Assembly (NCBI GenBank): GCA_001941065.1
Contig: MSHJ01000008.1
Location: 1-64,000 of the forward strand
DNA from: Alistipes sp. Zagget8
GTDB lineage: Bacteria > Bacteroidota > Bacteroidia > Bacteroidales > Rikenellaceae
Length of the DNA stretch: 64,000 nucleotides
Direction of reading: 5' to 3'
Position numbers and translations under genes: made by a program. The notes beneath the pieces are model-generated. The model had not been told where the DNA came from and did not search any database. It worked only from the letters and a program-made list of their open reading frames with translations. Of this stretch, positions 34,401-42,744 are shown piece after piece; the stretch's first letter is position 1; each line of letters opens with the position of its first letter.

Positions 34401-35840
34401 GCGGCCCTGCGCAGGCAGCGTGTAGACGGGTTTGTTCGCAGCGTCGAAGGCGATCAGCTCGCCGTCGCGCGTCCCGACCCACATCCGGCCCCGGCTGTCG
34501 GTCATCAGCGCCCGGATCTCGCCCGAAAGCGGATTCGGGGATTTCGAATCGAGCGTGAAGACCTCGGCGGGCTGGCGCAGGATCACCGCCTTGCGCAGGC
34601 CGCGTTCATGGTAAGTCGAGAGCCACAGCACGTCGTCGCGCACGTCGAAACGCACGACGGCATTGGTCATCTGGCAGTTGGGCTGTTCGGGATCGTTGTA
34701 GAAGGGTTCGACCTCGTCGCGGTCGCGGTCGTAGTAGCCGAAACCCCAGTTGTTCATCTTGATCCACAGCAGGCCGCCGCCCTCGGCGATCTTGGTCAGG
34801 GTGTCGATGTTGTAGGAGACGGTGTAGGGCTGCTGTTCGAAATGCTTGTAATCGTCCGTCGCGGGGTTGTAGCGCGTGATGCCCGTCTCGGCGGAGGTCA
34901 CCCACACGATGCCGTGCGAGTCGGCCGCGAGGCCGCGGATGCGGCGCGGACGCGCACCCCTGGGATTCAGCCGCGCCAGCCGGTCGCCCGACACGCGATA
35001 GAGCTCCCCCGAACGGCTGCCGGCATAGACCGTCCTGCGCACCGAATCGGCGACGATGGCCGTGAGCGGAGCACCGCCGCCCGGCAGGCGGGTAACCGTG
35101 CCGTCCCTGCGCCCGGTGCGGACCACCTCGTCGGCCGTGGCGCAGTAGACATATTCGGCATCGGCCGTGAAAGAGAAAGCCGGGGAGGCGGTTTCGCAGA
35201 GCGTGCGGACCGTCTGCTCTCCGGCGACCACCCGGCTCAACCGTCCGTCGGCGGCCGCGATCCAGGCATCGCCCCCGTCGTCGACGTACATCGCCGTGAC
35301 ATCGCCGCCCAGCGCCGGAGCGTCGAAAAAGGCATCGATCCGCACCGGCGATTCGTCGCCGGCATCGCTGAAACGCGCCACACCCAATCCGGCGATGGCC
35401 ACCCAGGTGCCGCCGCGACGGTCGTGCAGGCAGTGCGTCATGCGGTAGTGCTGCGAATCGACGCCCTCGACGAGCGACACCGCATCCTCGAACTGCTCGG
35501 TATAGCGGTTCAGGCGGTAGACATGGAAATTATAGGTCGTGAACCAGAGGTGTCCGTTCGAATCCTCGCTCACGGAGATGAAACGGTGGTGCGACAGGGG
35601 CGAGAAATCGCCCGGCGTGGTGCTGAAATTCTTGAAGGTGTATCCGTCGAAACGGCTGACGCCGTACCACGTACAGACCCACACGAAGCCGCGCGAATCG
35701 GTGTAGATGTCGGCGATGCGGTCGTGCGTCATTCCGTCCAGCGTGGAGTAGGTCTGGAATAGGCACTGCGGAGGCGTCGCCCGGGCGAACGGGACGGCGG
35801 CGAGCAGCAAAAGGGTCAGCAAAAGTCTTTTCATAGTCAT
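31455..35840 (-). CDS. Hybrid two-component system sensor-regulator (HTCS) of the pectin locus
   Basis: A 1461-residue single-chain sensor-regulator. It has a signal peptide, then two seven-blade propellers of Reg_prop repeats (RIADIYTDSRGFVWVCTWYG at ~40 to about 780), a Y_Y_Y domain (about 800-875) and one transmembrane helix near 885-905. These are followed by HisKA with SHELRTPL (His about 931), HATPase (about 1045-1160), a receiver with D in DLMMPRMDG (about 1197-1310), and an AraC HTH (about 1365-1455). Its propeller would bind pectin oligomers in the periplasm and activate transcription. A run of nine C bases (33205-33213) encodes Pro residues just before the membrane helix. The gene lies between the CE12-CE8 and GH105 genes. 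The start is either of two ATGs two codons apart. Confidence 0.95.
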   Translation of the reverse strand: MTMKRLLLTLLLLAAVPFARATPPQCLFQTYSTLDGMTHDRIADIYTDSRGFVWVCTWYGVSRFDGYTFKNFSTTPGDFSPLSHHRFISVSEDSNGHLWFTTYNFHVYRLNRYTEQFEDAVSLVEGVDSQHYRMTHCLHDRRGGTWVAIAGLGVARFSDAGDESPVRIDAFFDAPALGGDVTAMYVDDGGDAWIAAADGRLSRVVAGEQTVRTLCETASPAFSFTADAEYVYCATADEVVRTGRRDGTVTRLPGGGAPLTAIVADSVRRTVYAGSRSGELYRVSGDRLARLNPRGARPRRIRGLAADSHGIVWVTSAETGITRYNPATDDYKHFEQQPYTVSYNIDTLTKIAEGGGLLWIKMNNWGFGYYDRDRDEVEPFYNDPEQPNCQMTNAVVRFDVRDDVLWLSTYHERGLRKAVILRQPAEVFTLDSKSPNPLSGEIRALMTDSRGRMWVGTRDGELIAFDAANKPVYTLPAQGRRGTGMIYALKEDSSGNIWVGTKGEGLYRMTPEGSGYKVTHFTHSDADPWSLSDDQVYCVEEDGSGRIWVATYGGGINLLEDPAGHRFIHAGNLMTHYPSDEAGRVRWLLYDRPDRMFAATVDGLLVFDPGAGAKQMRFRLVQKIPGDAASLGNNDIIQMLRDSEGRIWLATFGGGLNLISDYDAGGMPRFRCYDKTAGLASNICMALTEDKQGDLWVSTHNAVSRFDPRRGIFSNYYLYDNMRNAVFSEATALTAPQGDVLFGSGRHLYRFDPEEVRAAKIDYELRFTGLDVRNKPVVAGRRSPLSESVTEADRIVLPYNFSNFRMEFASLNFAIQHIVGYMYKLEGYDQDWNISGTTNWATYSNVPIGNYTLHVKAFVGNADAADEGITIGVKVLPPPWLTWWAKTLYILLALAVAAVAYRIAGSVIRIRREASVEQNMTDLKLRFFTNISHELRTPLTLILGGIEDARKHDELSPRGENSLTLAHRNAKRMLTLINQLLDFRKIVKDKMELKISRVDLVPLVEDALDDFREMAAERRIKLLFTVSRRSVLVWVDIERMESVVYNLLSNALKFTPNGGRVEVILSLREEEECVLLTVRDTGIGIPKDKQGMIFERFAQASRAVDSNMKGSGIGLSLCRDIVALHHGEISVESRPGEGAAFTVKLCLGNAHFGMEQIDFSGAGAGDGDRRNDYMVSDFAPADSQRRVDVAPPKDAQKILLVEDNRELRIFMYNSLIDTYYVVEADDGVEALEKIRSEMPDIIVTDLMMPRMDGIELIDKVRHDFTMSHIPIVMLTARHSPDDRVKAMEFGADGYITKPFSIELLLARIDNLLTQRRKLFEKFSSQSARNKVAELVVEDVVVTDRDEEFMKSVMAWLGENIENSELTIDQLASHLGLGRTTMYNKLKSLTGKSPVELIKEYRITKSKLLLRTGQFSVSEVAYKVGFSDPGYFSRCFHEQYHMSPAKYLKTHNLKENQDTKTA

Positions 35841-35883
35841 TCAACAAATCCGATCGGTATAAATATACAAAAAAATCGGATTT

Positions 35884-37512
35884 TTAAGGTCTTTTTTCGA
35901 ATGCCTCCACAACCTTCAGGGCCTCTTTTTCCGTGAGCTGCCGCGACCATCCGACGCGACTGCGGGGTGCGGCGCCGGGCCCTTCGGAAGCGTATTCGGC
36001 ATAGAAGACCGTTTTTCGCGCGTGCGGCTTCGACCAGTCGTGCCACCCTTCGGGCAGGATATGGGCCCCCATTTCGCAACCGATAAAAACCGTCTGCGCA
36101 TGATCGCGCCACGGACGCCCCAGCCAACAACGTGTGACCCCTTCGGCAGCGGTCAGGCGGCAGCCTTCGAAAATCAGTCCGCACGCCTGTCCCCGGCAGG
36201 TCGAGGCCGCCGTGATGTAGGAATCGGCCTTCGAGCGGATCTCGCAGCGGCGGAACAGCGCCACTGCCGAGCCGAAGATGAAATCGGTCGTGCCCTCGAC
36301 ATAGCAGTCGTCGAAAGTGATGCGGGCATTCTCCGCGACAGTCTCCCCGTCGCGGTTGCCAACGCCATAGAGGTAGAGCGTGTCCTGATTGCCCAGGAAG
36401 CGGCAGCCGATGAACCGAAGGTCCGTGCCGAGGCACTGTACGGCGACCGCCTGCCCCACGGCTCCCGCGGCATTTTCGAACGTGATGCCCCGCACCGTCC
36501 AGCCGTCGCCGCCGAAATAGACCGTCGAAGAGCCCGAGGTGCCCAACGGATGCCCGGTAGCGCCGGTCTTCGCGGCGTAATCGTCCCACGTAAGTTTTAC
36601 GACACCGCAGCCTTCCAGCACGACATTGCGTTTGGTGGCAGGCACAGCGATTTTTTCGCGGTAGGTACCTTCGCAGACGAGGATGCGGGTCGTGTCGCGG
36701 CAAAAGTCGGGAACGGCGGCCACAGCCTCCGTCAGCGAAAAGAAATCGCCCGAGCCGTCCCTTGCAACCACGAAATCGGAGGGTTTCAGACGGCGGCCCA
36801 GTTCGGGAATCAGTTCCGGAAGCTGTGCGGCGACCATCCGCGCCACGGTGCGGGCACCGCGGACATTGAAATGGGTGTTGTCCTGCCGCCCGTCGGGCCA
36901 GCGGGGATTGATTCCCGGCGCAACCCACATATAATACGCCTTCGAAGCCTCGTCGCCCAGCGACGAAACCCACGCGCGAGTCAGCCGCTCGGCGTCGATC
37001 AGCACGACGCCCTCTTCGGCGGCCACACGGCGCACGGCGGCGGCATACGGTCCGTGGGTGTCGTCCAGCGCATCGCCGGTGAAACGGCGCCGCACGACGG
37101 GCGTCAGCAGCACCGGGACGGCCCCTTTTTCGCGCGTCTCGGCCACATAGCGGCGCAGATTCGCGGCATACTGCGCCGGAGCGGCATAGCGGGTCGAATC
37201 GGCTTGTTTCTGGTCGTTGTGTCCGAACTGGATGAAGACGTAATCGCCCGCCCGCAGCTCATCGCAAACGGCCTTCCAGCGTCCTTCGTCGCGGAACGAC
37301 TTGGTGGAACGTCCGTTGGCGGCGTGGTTGCAGACCGTGACCGAGCCGTCGAACAGCGGCCGGAACAGCTGTCCCCACCCCCGTTCGGGATTCTGCTTCG
37401 CAAGCTCCTTCGTGGCGCAGGTCGAATCGCCGATCAGGTAGACATGCAGATTCCGCCCGCAGGCCGCACCTACGGATAACAAACAGATCGTCAGCAGGAA
37501 AAGTCGCCTCAT
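35884..37512 (-). CDS. CE12-like acetylesterase fused to CE8 pectin methylesterase
   Basis: A 542-residue two-domain enzyme with a signal peptide (MRRLFLLTICLLSVGAACG). Residues ~22-235 form an SGNH acetylesterase of CE12 type: GDST at the start, FIQFGHND, and DNTHFN near residue 217 with the catalytic Asp/His. Residues ~245-542 are a right-handed beta-helix CE8 pectinesterase: QAVAVQCLG, GNQDTLYLYG, EGTTDFIFGSA (catalytic Asp) and LGRPWRD. It would strip acetyl groups from rhamnogalacturonan or galacturonan and methyl groups from homogalacturonan, opening pectin for the PL1 and GH28 genes upstream. It is separated from the lyase by 25 bases. Confidence 0.92.
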   Translation of the reverse strand: MRRLFLLTICLLSVGAACGRNLHVYLIGDSTCATKELAKQNPERGWGQLFRPLFDGSVTVCNHAANGRSTKSFRDEGRWKAVCDELRAGDYVFIQFGHNDQKQADSTRYAAPAQYAANLRRYVAETREKGAVPVLLTPVVRRRFTGDALDDTHGPYAAAVRRVAAEEGVVLIDAERLTRAWVSSLGDEASKAYYMWVAPGINPRWPDGRQDNTHFNVRGARTVARMVAAQLPELIPELGRRLKPSDFVVARDGSGDFFSLTEAVAAVPDFCRDTTRILVCEGTYREKIAVPATKRNVVLEGCGVVKLTWDDYAAKTGATGHPLGTSGSSTVYFGGDGWTVRGITFENAAGAVGQAVAVQCLGTDLRFIGCRFLGNQDTLYLYGVGNRDGETVAENARITFDDCYVEGTTDFIFGSAVALFRRCEIRSKADSYITAASTCRGQACGLIFEGCRLTAAEGVTRCWLGRPWRDHAQTVFIGCEMGAHILPEGWHDWSKPHARKTVFYAEYASEGPGAAPRSRVGWSRQLTEKEALKVVEAFEKRP

Positions 37513-37537
37513 CTCAAGTTACGGTTCAGGCAGGTTT

Positions 37538-39394
37538 CTATTCCAATGCGGTATAGCTGCCGCCCGCAGTCTGGGCGGCGGAAATCTCCCGGACCAGGAA
37601 GTGGAAATAGACCTCGATATTGGGATAGATTCCCTGCGGATCGAGCGTCGTGGCGTTGGCGTCGGAAGCGTCGTCGGGGTTGAGGCCCAGCAACGTCTCG
37701 TAATAATCGGGGATACCGTCGCCGTCGGTGTCGGTCGCCGCACGCAGCCGCTCCTCGTCGGTGGCCGTGAGCTCGGGCCAGCCGCCGACAGCCGACTGGG
37801 TGTCGATAATACCGCCGGTCGAACCGTTGCCGCCATTCGAGAAGGTGGCTGTCCCGCCGCGGGCGTCGGTCTCGGCACGCTTGTCCACGGCATCGCGGCA
37901 GAGCGAGGCTCCGGCATATTTCAGCACGACATCGAAAGCACCGGCGGCGCTGTGGGTCGTGGTGTGGCAGACCTGCGTATCGCCGGACCTGATCGGAAGG
38001 AGATTCGCCTGCCGCATGGTCGAAGCATTGCCCACGCCGCTTCCGTCATGCAGATAGATTCCGTCCCAGTTGTCGGCATTTATGGCCGAAGCATACGAGC
38101 CCGCGTGATAGTTGCCCTGAACGTAAAGCCGGGGATAATCGTACTGCGTATTACTGCTGGCATAAAGCGAATTGGCATCGACGAAATAGTTGCGCTGCTT
38201 CGAAGCCGGCCCGGGCTTGTAGTAATTGTTCACGATATTGAACCAACCGCCCTCGCCGCCATAGGTCGAATTGTCGTTCCAGTTGTAGATCACGTTGTTG
38301 CGGTAATCGACATGGCCGCGGTGGGTCGAAAGATAGCTGTCATAGATCTCCGGATGGTCGATGCGGGCGTTGCGGCTCTTGTTGTGGGCCAGCAGGTTGT
38401 GGTGGAACGAGGCATTTTTGCCGCCCCAGATGCCGCCGTAACCGTGGCTGCCCTTGGGATGCCCCGAATTGTTGAGACTCTCGGAAAGCAGGCACCACTG
38501 CATCGTGAAATTCCGGTTGGCGTAGAACGAAGCGCATTCGTCCATCGACCACGACATCGAACAATGGTCGAGGATGATATTCTCATGATAACGCCCCCAG
38601 ATACAGTCCTCCTGCGGTTTGGCGGCATCCTTGGTCGTATCGCCCAGGCGGAAACGGACATAACGGATAATCACGTTGTCGGCATCGACGCGCACGGTAT
38701 AGTCGCGCAGGCAGATGCCGCCACCCGGGGCGGTCTGTCCGGCAATGGTGATATTGCCGTTCTTGATCGTGAGGTCCGATTTCAGGGCGATCGTTCCAGC
38801 CACGTCGAAGACGACGATGCGCTTGCCCGAAGCCTCGACAGCCGCACGCAGCGACCCCGCACCCGAATCCTCGAGGTTGGTGACATGGTAGACCTTGCCG
38901 CCGCGGCCGCCCGTGACGTACATGCCGCCGCCCTCGGCACCCGGGAAAGCACGCAGAACGCCGTCGTTCTCGTTGGCCAGGGGAAGCCCCAGGTTCACAT
39001 CCGGGTCGACGGGCGAGCTGCCATCCGAAAAGGTTACGAAATCGGAAAAGGCCGAATCCTCCCATTCGGACGAACCCAGCGGCGCCACGGCACACACCCG
39101 GCAACGGTAGGTCACACCCGGAGCCAGTTCGAAACGCTGGGAGCCGAGGCTCGTCGTGTTCGATTTCTCGGGCGCCTCGGCATTGCCGGCAAAAAGTTCG
39201 AACGTAAAGCGCACGGCCTCGACCTGCGCGGCGACAGACCAGCGCACGGTGGCCGTCTGGCCGGAAACCGTGAACGTCACGTCGGGTACGGGAAGGGTTT
39301 TCCGCCCGGGAGCCTCCTCGGTGGAATCGCCGCCGCATCCGGCAGCAAATGCCAGAAAAGCGGGTAACATATATAAAAACATATTGCGTATCAT
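37538..39394 (-). CDS. PL1-family pectate lyase lipoprotein with N-terminal FN3-like module
   Basis: A 618-residue lipoprotein (lipobox FAAGC at Cys20). Residues ~35-120 are an FN3-like module. Residues ~155-560 are a PL1 beta-helix: FPGAEGGGMYVTGGRGGKVYHV opening, NVIIRYVRFRLGD, IWGRYHENIILDHCSMSWSMDE (Ca2+ and catalytic region), and HGYGGIWGGKNASFHHNLLAHNKSRNARID. It cuts de-esterified homogalacturonan by beta-elimination and so produces the unsaturated ends that GH105 removes. The anchor and the absence of a typical secretion tail suggest it sits on the outer membrane. It is eight bases from the GH28 gene and in the same operon. Confidence 0.92.
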   Translation of the reverse strand: MIRNMFLYMLPAFLAFAAGCGGDSTEEAPGRKTLPVPDVTFTVSGQTATVRWSVAAQVEAVRFTFELFAGNAEAPEKSNTTSLGSQRFELAPGVTYRCRVCAVAPLGSSEWEDSAFSDFVTFSDGSSPVDPDVNLGLPLANENDGVLRAFPGAEGGGMYVTGGRGGKVYHVTNLEDSGAGSLRAAVEASGKRIVVFDVAGTIALKSDLTIKNGNITIAGQTAPGGGICLRDYTVRVDADNVIIRYVRFRLGDTTKDAAKPQEDCIWGRYHENIILDHCSMSWSMDECASFYANRNFTMQWCLLSESLNNSGHPKGSHGYGGIWGGKNASFHHNLLAHNKSRNARIDHPEIYDSYLSTHRGHVDYRNNVIYNWNDNSTYGGEGGWFNIVNNYYKPGPASKQRNYFVDANSLYASSNTQYDYPRLYVQGNYHAGSYASAINADNWDGIYLHDGSGVGNASTMRQANLLPIRSGDTQVCHTTTHSAAGAFDVVLKYAGASLCRDAVDKRAETDARGGTATFSNGGNGSTGGIIDTQSAVGGWPELTATDEERLRAATDTDGDGIPDYYETLLGLNPDDASDANATTLDPQGIYPNIEVYFHFLVREISAAQTAGGSYTALE

Positions 39395-39402
39395 TTGGTT
39401 AA

Positions 39403-41085
39403 CTATTTAATAACGACATAACGGGCCGCACTCTCGGAAAGGTCCGCGTTTTCCTTGGTGATCTGCGCCGAGGAGACGGCGATGCCGCGGTTGCGGCTGC
39501 CCGTCACGACCAGGGCGCGATCCAGTCCTCCGGGGGCGACGAAACCTTCGGCCCGGAGGTTCTTCACGTTGTTGAGCATCAGCGCAGGACCCTGCTCGGG
39601 AATGATCTGCACGTTGCGCAGCACGACATCCGAGGATTCGTTGATCCGGGCGCCCGTCGCGGCATAAATATAGGTATTCTCGACCGTCACATGCTCGACG
39701 TTCATCTCCGGCAGGCCGTTGAAATACATCGCACGGCGGGCTCCGCGGCACCAGACATTGCGGATATGGATGTTGCGGAATGCGGGCGTGGTCTCGTCGA
39801 CAGCCACGGGAGCCAGGTCCGCAGACTCGGCTTCCGGCCCCGCGGCAAGTGCCTCGGAGGCCGATTTGCCGCCATAGAAAAGATCGAACAGCAACGGTTC
39901 CTGCAGGATGTCGCTCATGGCAATATCCTCGATCCAGATATGCTCCACCACCCCGCCGCGACCGCGCGTGGACTTGAAGCGCAGGCCCACGTCGGTGCCC
40001 GAAAAGACGCAGTTCGAGACCTTGACGTTGCGCACGCCTCCCGACATCTCGCTGCCGACGACAAAACCGCCGTGGCCGTGGAAGACGATGCAGTTGTCGA
40101 CGAGGATGTTCTCGCACGGGATGCCGCGATCGCGGCCCGCCTTGTCTTTGCCGCTCTTGATACAGATGCCATCGTCGCCCACGTCGAAACGCGAGTTGGT
40201 CAGCACGACGTTCCGGCACGACTCGATGTCGATGCCGTCGCTGTTCTGGGCATAGTCGGGACAGCGAACCGTGATGTCGTTGACGATCAGGTTGGTGCAC
40301 ATCGCCGGATGGATGTTCCAGCAGGGGGAATTCTGGAAGGTGACGCCTTCCAGCAGGACATTTTCGCAGTTGTGGAGGGCAACCATGACCGGACGCAGGA
40401 AATCGCGCATACGCTCGAAATCGGCACGTGTCGTGGCCCAGGTCGAGACGTTCTGGTCGGCGCCCGAGGTAGCCCCGAACTTATAGCTTTCGGAAGGATA
40501 CCACGTCTTTTCGTCATCGGAGAGTACGCCGTCCCCCTGCACCAGCTCTTTCCACTGGCGGGGATTGAGTTTGTCCTTTTTCACGGCACGCCAGGCATCG
40601 CCGTTTCCGTCGATCACACCGCGGCCCGTGACGGCCACGTTCTTCACGCCGCGGGCCGACAGCGGCGACTGGCAGCGCAGGGTGTTGAGTCCCTCGAAGG
40701 TGGTCTCGACCAGCGGATAGAGCGATTTGTCGTCGCTGAAGACAATCACGGCGTTCTGCCCCACATGGAGTTCGATGTTGTCCTTCAGCACGATGGGGCC
40801 CGTGAACCAGACCCCCTCGGGAACCTCCACTCGGCCGCCGCCGCGGGCAGCGAGGGCGTCGATGGCAGCGGCAAAGGCCGCCGTGTTGAGCGTATGGCCG
40901 TCGCCCACGCCGCCGAAATCGGCGACGCTGACCGTATCGGCCGGGATTGCGGGCCGCGCGACATGCGGCATTTCGAACGGATGGCCGCCGGGGGAAGGTG
41001 CCGGCCGCGGAGTGCGGGCCCGGCAGTCCGCGGCCGTCGCCAGAACAGCCGCCGCCGCACAGATCGTCACAAGTTTCAGGTTCAT
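39403..41085 (-). CDS. GH28 polygalacturonase family enzyme
   Basis: A 560-residue beta-helix glycoside hydrolase with a signal peptide (MNLKLVTICAAAAVLATAADC). All GH28 motifs are present: NSDGIDIES (Asp), DVGDDGICIKSG (paired Asp), GHGGFVVGSEMSG (His) and RFKSTRGRGG. It hydrolyses alpha-1,4-galacturonic acid links. The 'NSDGIDIES' and 'GSEMSGG' forms are common in exo-acting Bacteroidetes enzymes, so exo action or action on rhamnogalacturonan is as likely as endo action. It is the first gene after a TACTTTTG box at 41135-41142, and heads the PL1/CE12-CE8/HTCS/GH105 gene series. Confidence 0.93.
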   Translation of the reverse strand: MNLKLVTICAAAAVLATAADCRARTPRPAPSPGGHPFEMPHVARPAIPADTVSVADFGGVGDGHTLNTAAFAAAIDALAARGGGRVEVPEGVWFTGPIVLKDNIELHVGQNAVIVFSDDKSLYPLVETTFEGLNTLRCQSPLSARGVKNVAVTGRGVIDGNGDAWRAVKKDKLNPRQWKELVQGDGVLSDDEKTWYPSESYKFGATSGADQNVSTWATTRADFERMRDFLRPVMVALHNCENVLLEGVTFQNSPCWNIHPAMCTNLIVNDITVRCPDYAQNSDGIDIESCRNVVLTNSRFDVGDDGICIKSGKDKAGRDRGIPCENILVDNCIVFHGHGGFVVGSEMSGGVRNVKVSNCVFSGTDVGLRFKSTRGRGGVVEHIWIEDIAMSDILQEPLLFDLFYGGKSASEALAAGPEAESADLAPVAVDETTPAFRNIHIRNVWCRGARRAMYFNGLPEMNVEHVTVENTYIYAATGARINESSDVVLRNVQIIPEQGPALMLNNVKNLRAEGFVAPGGLDRALVVTGSRNRGIAVSSAQITKENADLSESAARYVVIK

Positions 41086-41134
41086 AAAAGAGGTAGTTTT
41101 ATCGTATACTTAAAATTATCGGAATTCAGGTATA

Positions 41135-41142
41135 CAAAAGTA
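41135..41142 (-). promoter_or_regulatory. -7 box upstream of the GH28 gene
   Basis: Minus-strand TACTTTTG, exact TAnnTTTG, 49 bases before the GH28 start. It implies the enzyme operon has a separate promoter from the DUF4861 gene 117 bases upstream. Confidence 0.5.
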
Positions 41143-41202
41143 AACTGCCTCAGCCTATCGGACCGGGATTTTTTGACGCAAACGATGCATTTTTTTTCAA
41201 AA

Positions 41203-42378
41203 CTACGGAATCCGCGAGACGACGACCGCCGTTTGGGCCCGGCGGACCGACTCCATCAGCCCCAGCACGCACTCCGTATCGCTGAGGTCCTTCAGCCACT
41301 CGCTCTTGCGCCACAGCATCTCGAAGGAGTAGTCGATCCGCCCGCGGATGTCGGGCGTAAGCTGGAACAGGTAGCTCGTCTTGTCGTCGATCTGCGAAGC
41401 CACCTGCTTCTGCGGAACGGCGACGGCCAGCCCGACGCTCTCCTTCTCCCATTTCAGGGTGTCGTTCTCGGGGTAATCGCGTCCGAAGGCGGCAATGATG
41501 TTGTCCTGCTTGTAGACCCGGTTCCCGGCCATCTTCATCACACCCGTCGTGAAAACTAGCCCCTTGAAATCGCCCTCGATGCGGTTCTCGACCTGCACGT
41601 CGCTGTGCCCGGCGTAGAGGATGTAACGCGAGGTCATCGTGATTTCGCGGCCGCCGTATTTCCAACCCTCGACCCGCATCTCGACCACCGTGCGAATCGG
41701 CCCTTTGGCCAGGATACGCGCTTCGCGGCGTTTGAAATCCGTGATGTGGACCATCTTTTTCGCTTCGGCATCCCAGCCTTTGAGCGCACCGACGCCCACC
41801 GAACCGAAAACCCGCAGGTTGTCGTGTCCGTACCCGTCGGCCAGCTGTTTGTCCGAGGGGTACCACATCGTCTCGGCCAGCTCCAGCCGGGGACGTTTTT
41901 TGCCGTAGGTGTCGATGGTCTGCTTGTTGTCGAAATAGATGCGGTAGGCGGCATACTCCGACTCGAAGGCCGGACCGTGGTGGTGGAGTTTGTGGTACAT
42001 ATCGTTCTGCGCCGAGGAGAGCGTGTCTGCCGCCCGCAGGGTTTTATCGGAATTTTTCAGCCACATCTGGGCGTGCACGCGGCTCTTGAACACCCGCTTG
42101 TCGGGCGCCGAGGAGTAGACCACCTGGAAATTCTGGTGCCCCGTGATGTTGGCGACGAAAACCAGTTCGCCCAACCGTTTGTCCAGCTGGGAAGGAATCT
42201 GGTGCACGCCCCCGAGCGACACGACGGCGCTCTGGGCCCACTCGGGCACATCCCGGATGACGACCGGGCATTCGGGCCGCGATCCCGTGACGGTAACGCG
42301 GTAAGCGCATTTCTGCGTTTTGGCGCTCAGGGTGCAGACGGCCCCGAGGGCCAGCAAAAGAGCGAGAATTCGTTTCAT
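41203..42378 (-). CDS. DUF4861-domain exported protein of the pectin locus
   Basis: A 391-residue protein with a signal peptide (MKRILALLLALGAVCTLSAK). The body has DUF4861-like stretches: an N-terminal beta domain (YRVTVTGSRPECPVVIRDVPEWAQ), then HGPAFESEYAAYRIYFDNKQTIDTYGK and ELAETMWYPSDKQLADGYGHDNLRVFG. It ends in a beta-sandwich C-terminus (FEMLWRKSEWLKDLSDTECVL). The family occurs in pectin loci of Bacteroides, where its activity is still uncertain as far as I know. Position and strand place it with the pectin system, but the 117-base gap leaves room for its own regulation. The function is not predictable from sequence. Confidence 0.8.
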   Translation of the reverse strand: MKRILALLLALGAVCTLSAKTQKCAYRVTVTGSRPECPVVIRDVPEWAQSAVVSLGGVHQIPSQLDKRLGELVFVANITGHQNFQVVYSSAPDKRVFKSRVHAQMWLKNSDKTLRAADTLSSAQNDMYHKLHHHGPAFESEYAAYRIYFDNKQTIDTYGKKRPRLELAETMWYPSDKQLADGYGHDNLRVFGSVGVGALKGWDAEAKKMVHITDFKRREARILAKGPIRTVVEMRVEGWKYGGREITMTSRYILYAGHSDVQVENRIEGDFKGLVFTTGVMKMAGNRVYKQDNIIAAFGRDYPENDTLKWEKESVGLAVAVPQKQVASQIDDKTSYLFQLTPDIRGRIDYSFEMLWRKSEWLKDLSDTECVLGLMESVRRAQTAVVVSRIP

Positions 42379-42540
42379 GATGCTATTTCAGTTTTTCAAT
42401 GATTCGTTCCGATCCGGCACGGCTTCGCACGGCAAAAAAAGATGCCCCGATACAACAGCACACCCTATATAATTTGCGACGAAGGGGATTCAAAGCACGC
42501 CCGGAGATTTATGCAAATATATAAATTTTGACCGCAATTC

Positions 42541-42571
42541 TTTGTATTTCCCCAAAAAGATTCTATATTTG
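42541..42571 (+). promoter_or_regulatory. Promoter of tRNA-Ser
   Basis: TTTG at 42541-42544, 19 bases, then TATATTTG at 42564-42571: a full match to TTTG-N19-TAnnTTTG and the best-fitting promoter in the window. Confidence 0.85.
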
Positions 42572-42608
42572 CACACCCTTTCGGAGTTAACAGCCGGAAG
42601 GCGTGACC

Positions 42609-42700
42609 GGAGAGGTGGGTGAGTGGCTGAAACCACCGGTTTGCTAAACCGACGTACGGGGCAACCTGTACCACGAGTTCGAATCTCGTCCTCTCCGCCA
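42609..42700 (+). tRNA. tRNA-Ser(GCU)
   Basis: A 92-nt class II tRNA. The acceptor stem GGAGAGG pairs with CCTCTCC. The D-arm is GTGAGTGGCTGAAACCAC. The anticodon loop TTGCTAA (anticodon GCU) is within CCGGT/ACCGA-like arms, the long variable arm is TACGGGGCAACCTGTA, and the T-loop is GTTCGAATC. The CCA end is encoded. It reads AGC and AGU codons. A T-rich hairpin follows immediately. Confidence 0.95.
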
Positions 42701-42703
42701 AGG

Positions 42704-42734
42704 AATCCTGCAAAAAACATTTGCAGGATTTTTC
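42704..42734 (+). terminator. Terminator of tRNA-Ser
   Basis: AATCCTGCAAA (42704-42714) pairs with TTTGCAGGATT (42720-42730), followed by a T-run, just before the next gene's start codon. Confidence 0.75.
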
Positions 42735-42744
42735 ATTCCGGACC

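Noticed and set aside
31473..35762. Open frame of 1429 codons on the plus strand across the HTCS gene
   Set aside because: It lies antisense to a gene with clear propeller, HisKA, HATPase, receiver and AraC motifs. GC-rich third positions keep the opposite frame open; the translation is His/Arg/Val-rich and has no recognisable domain.
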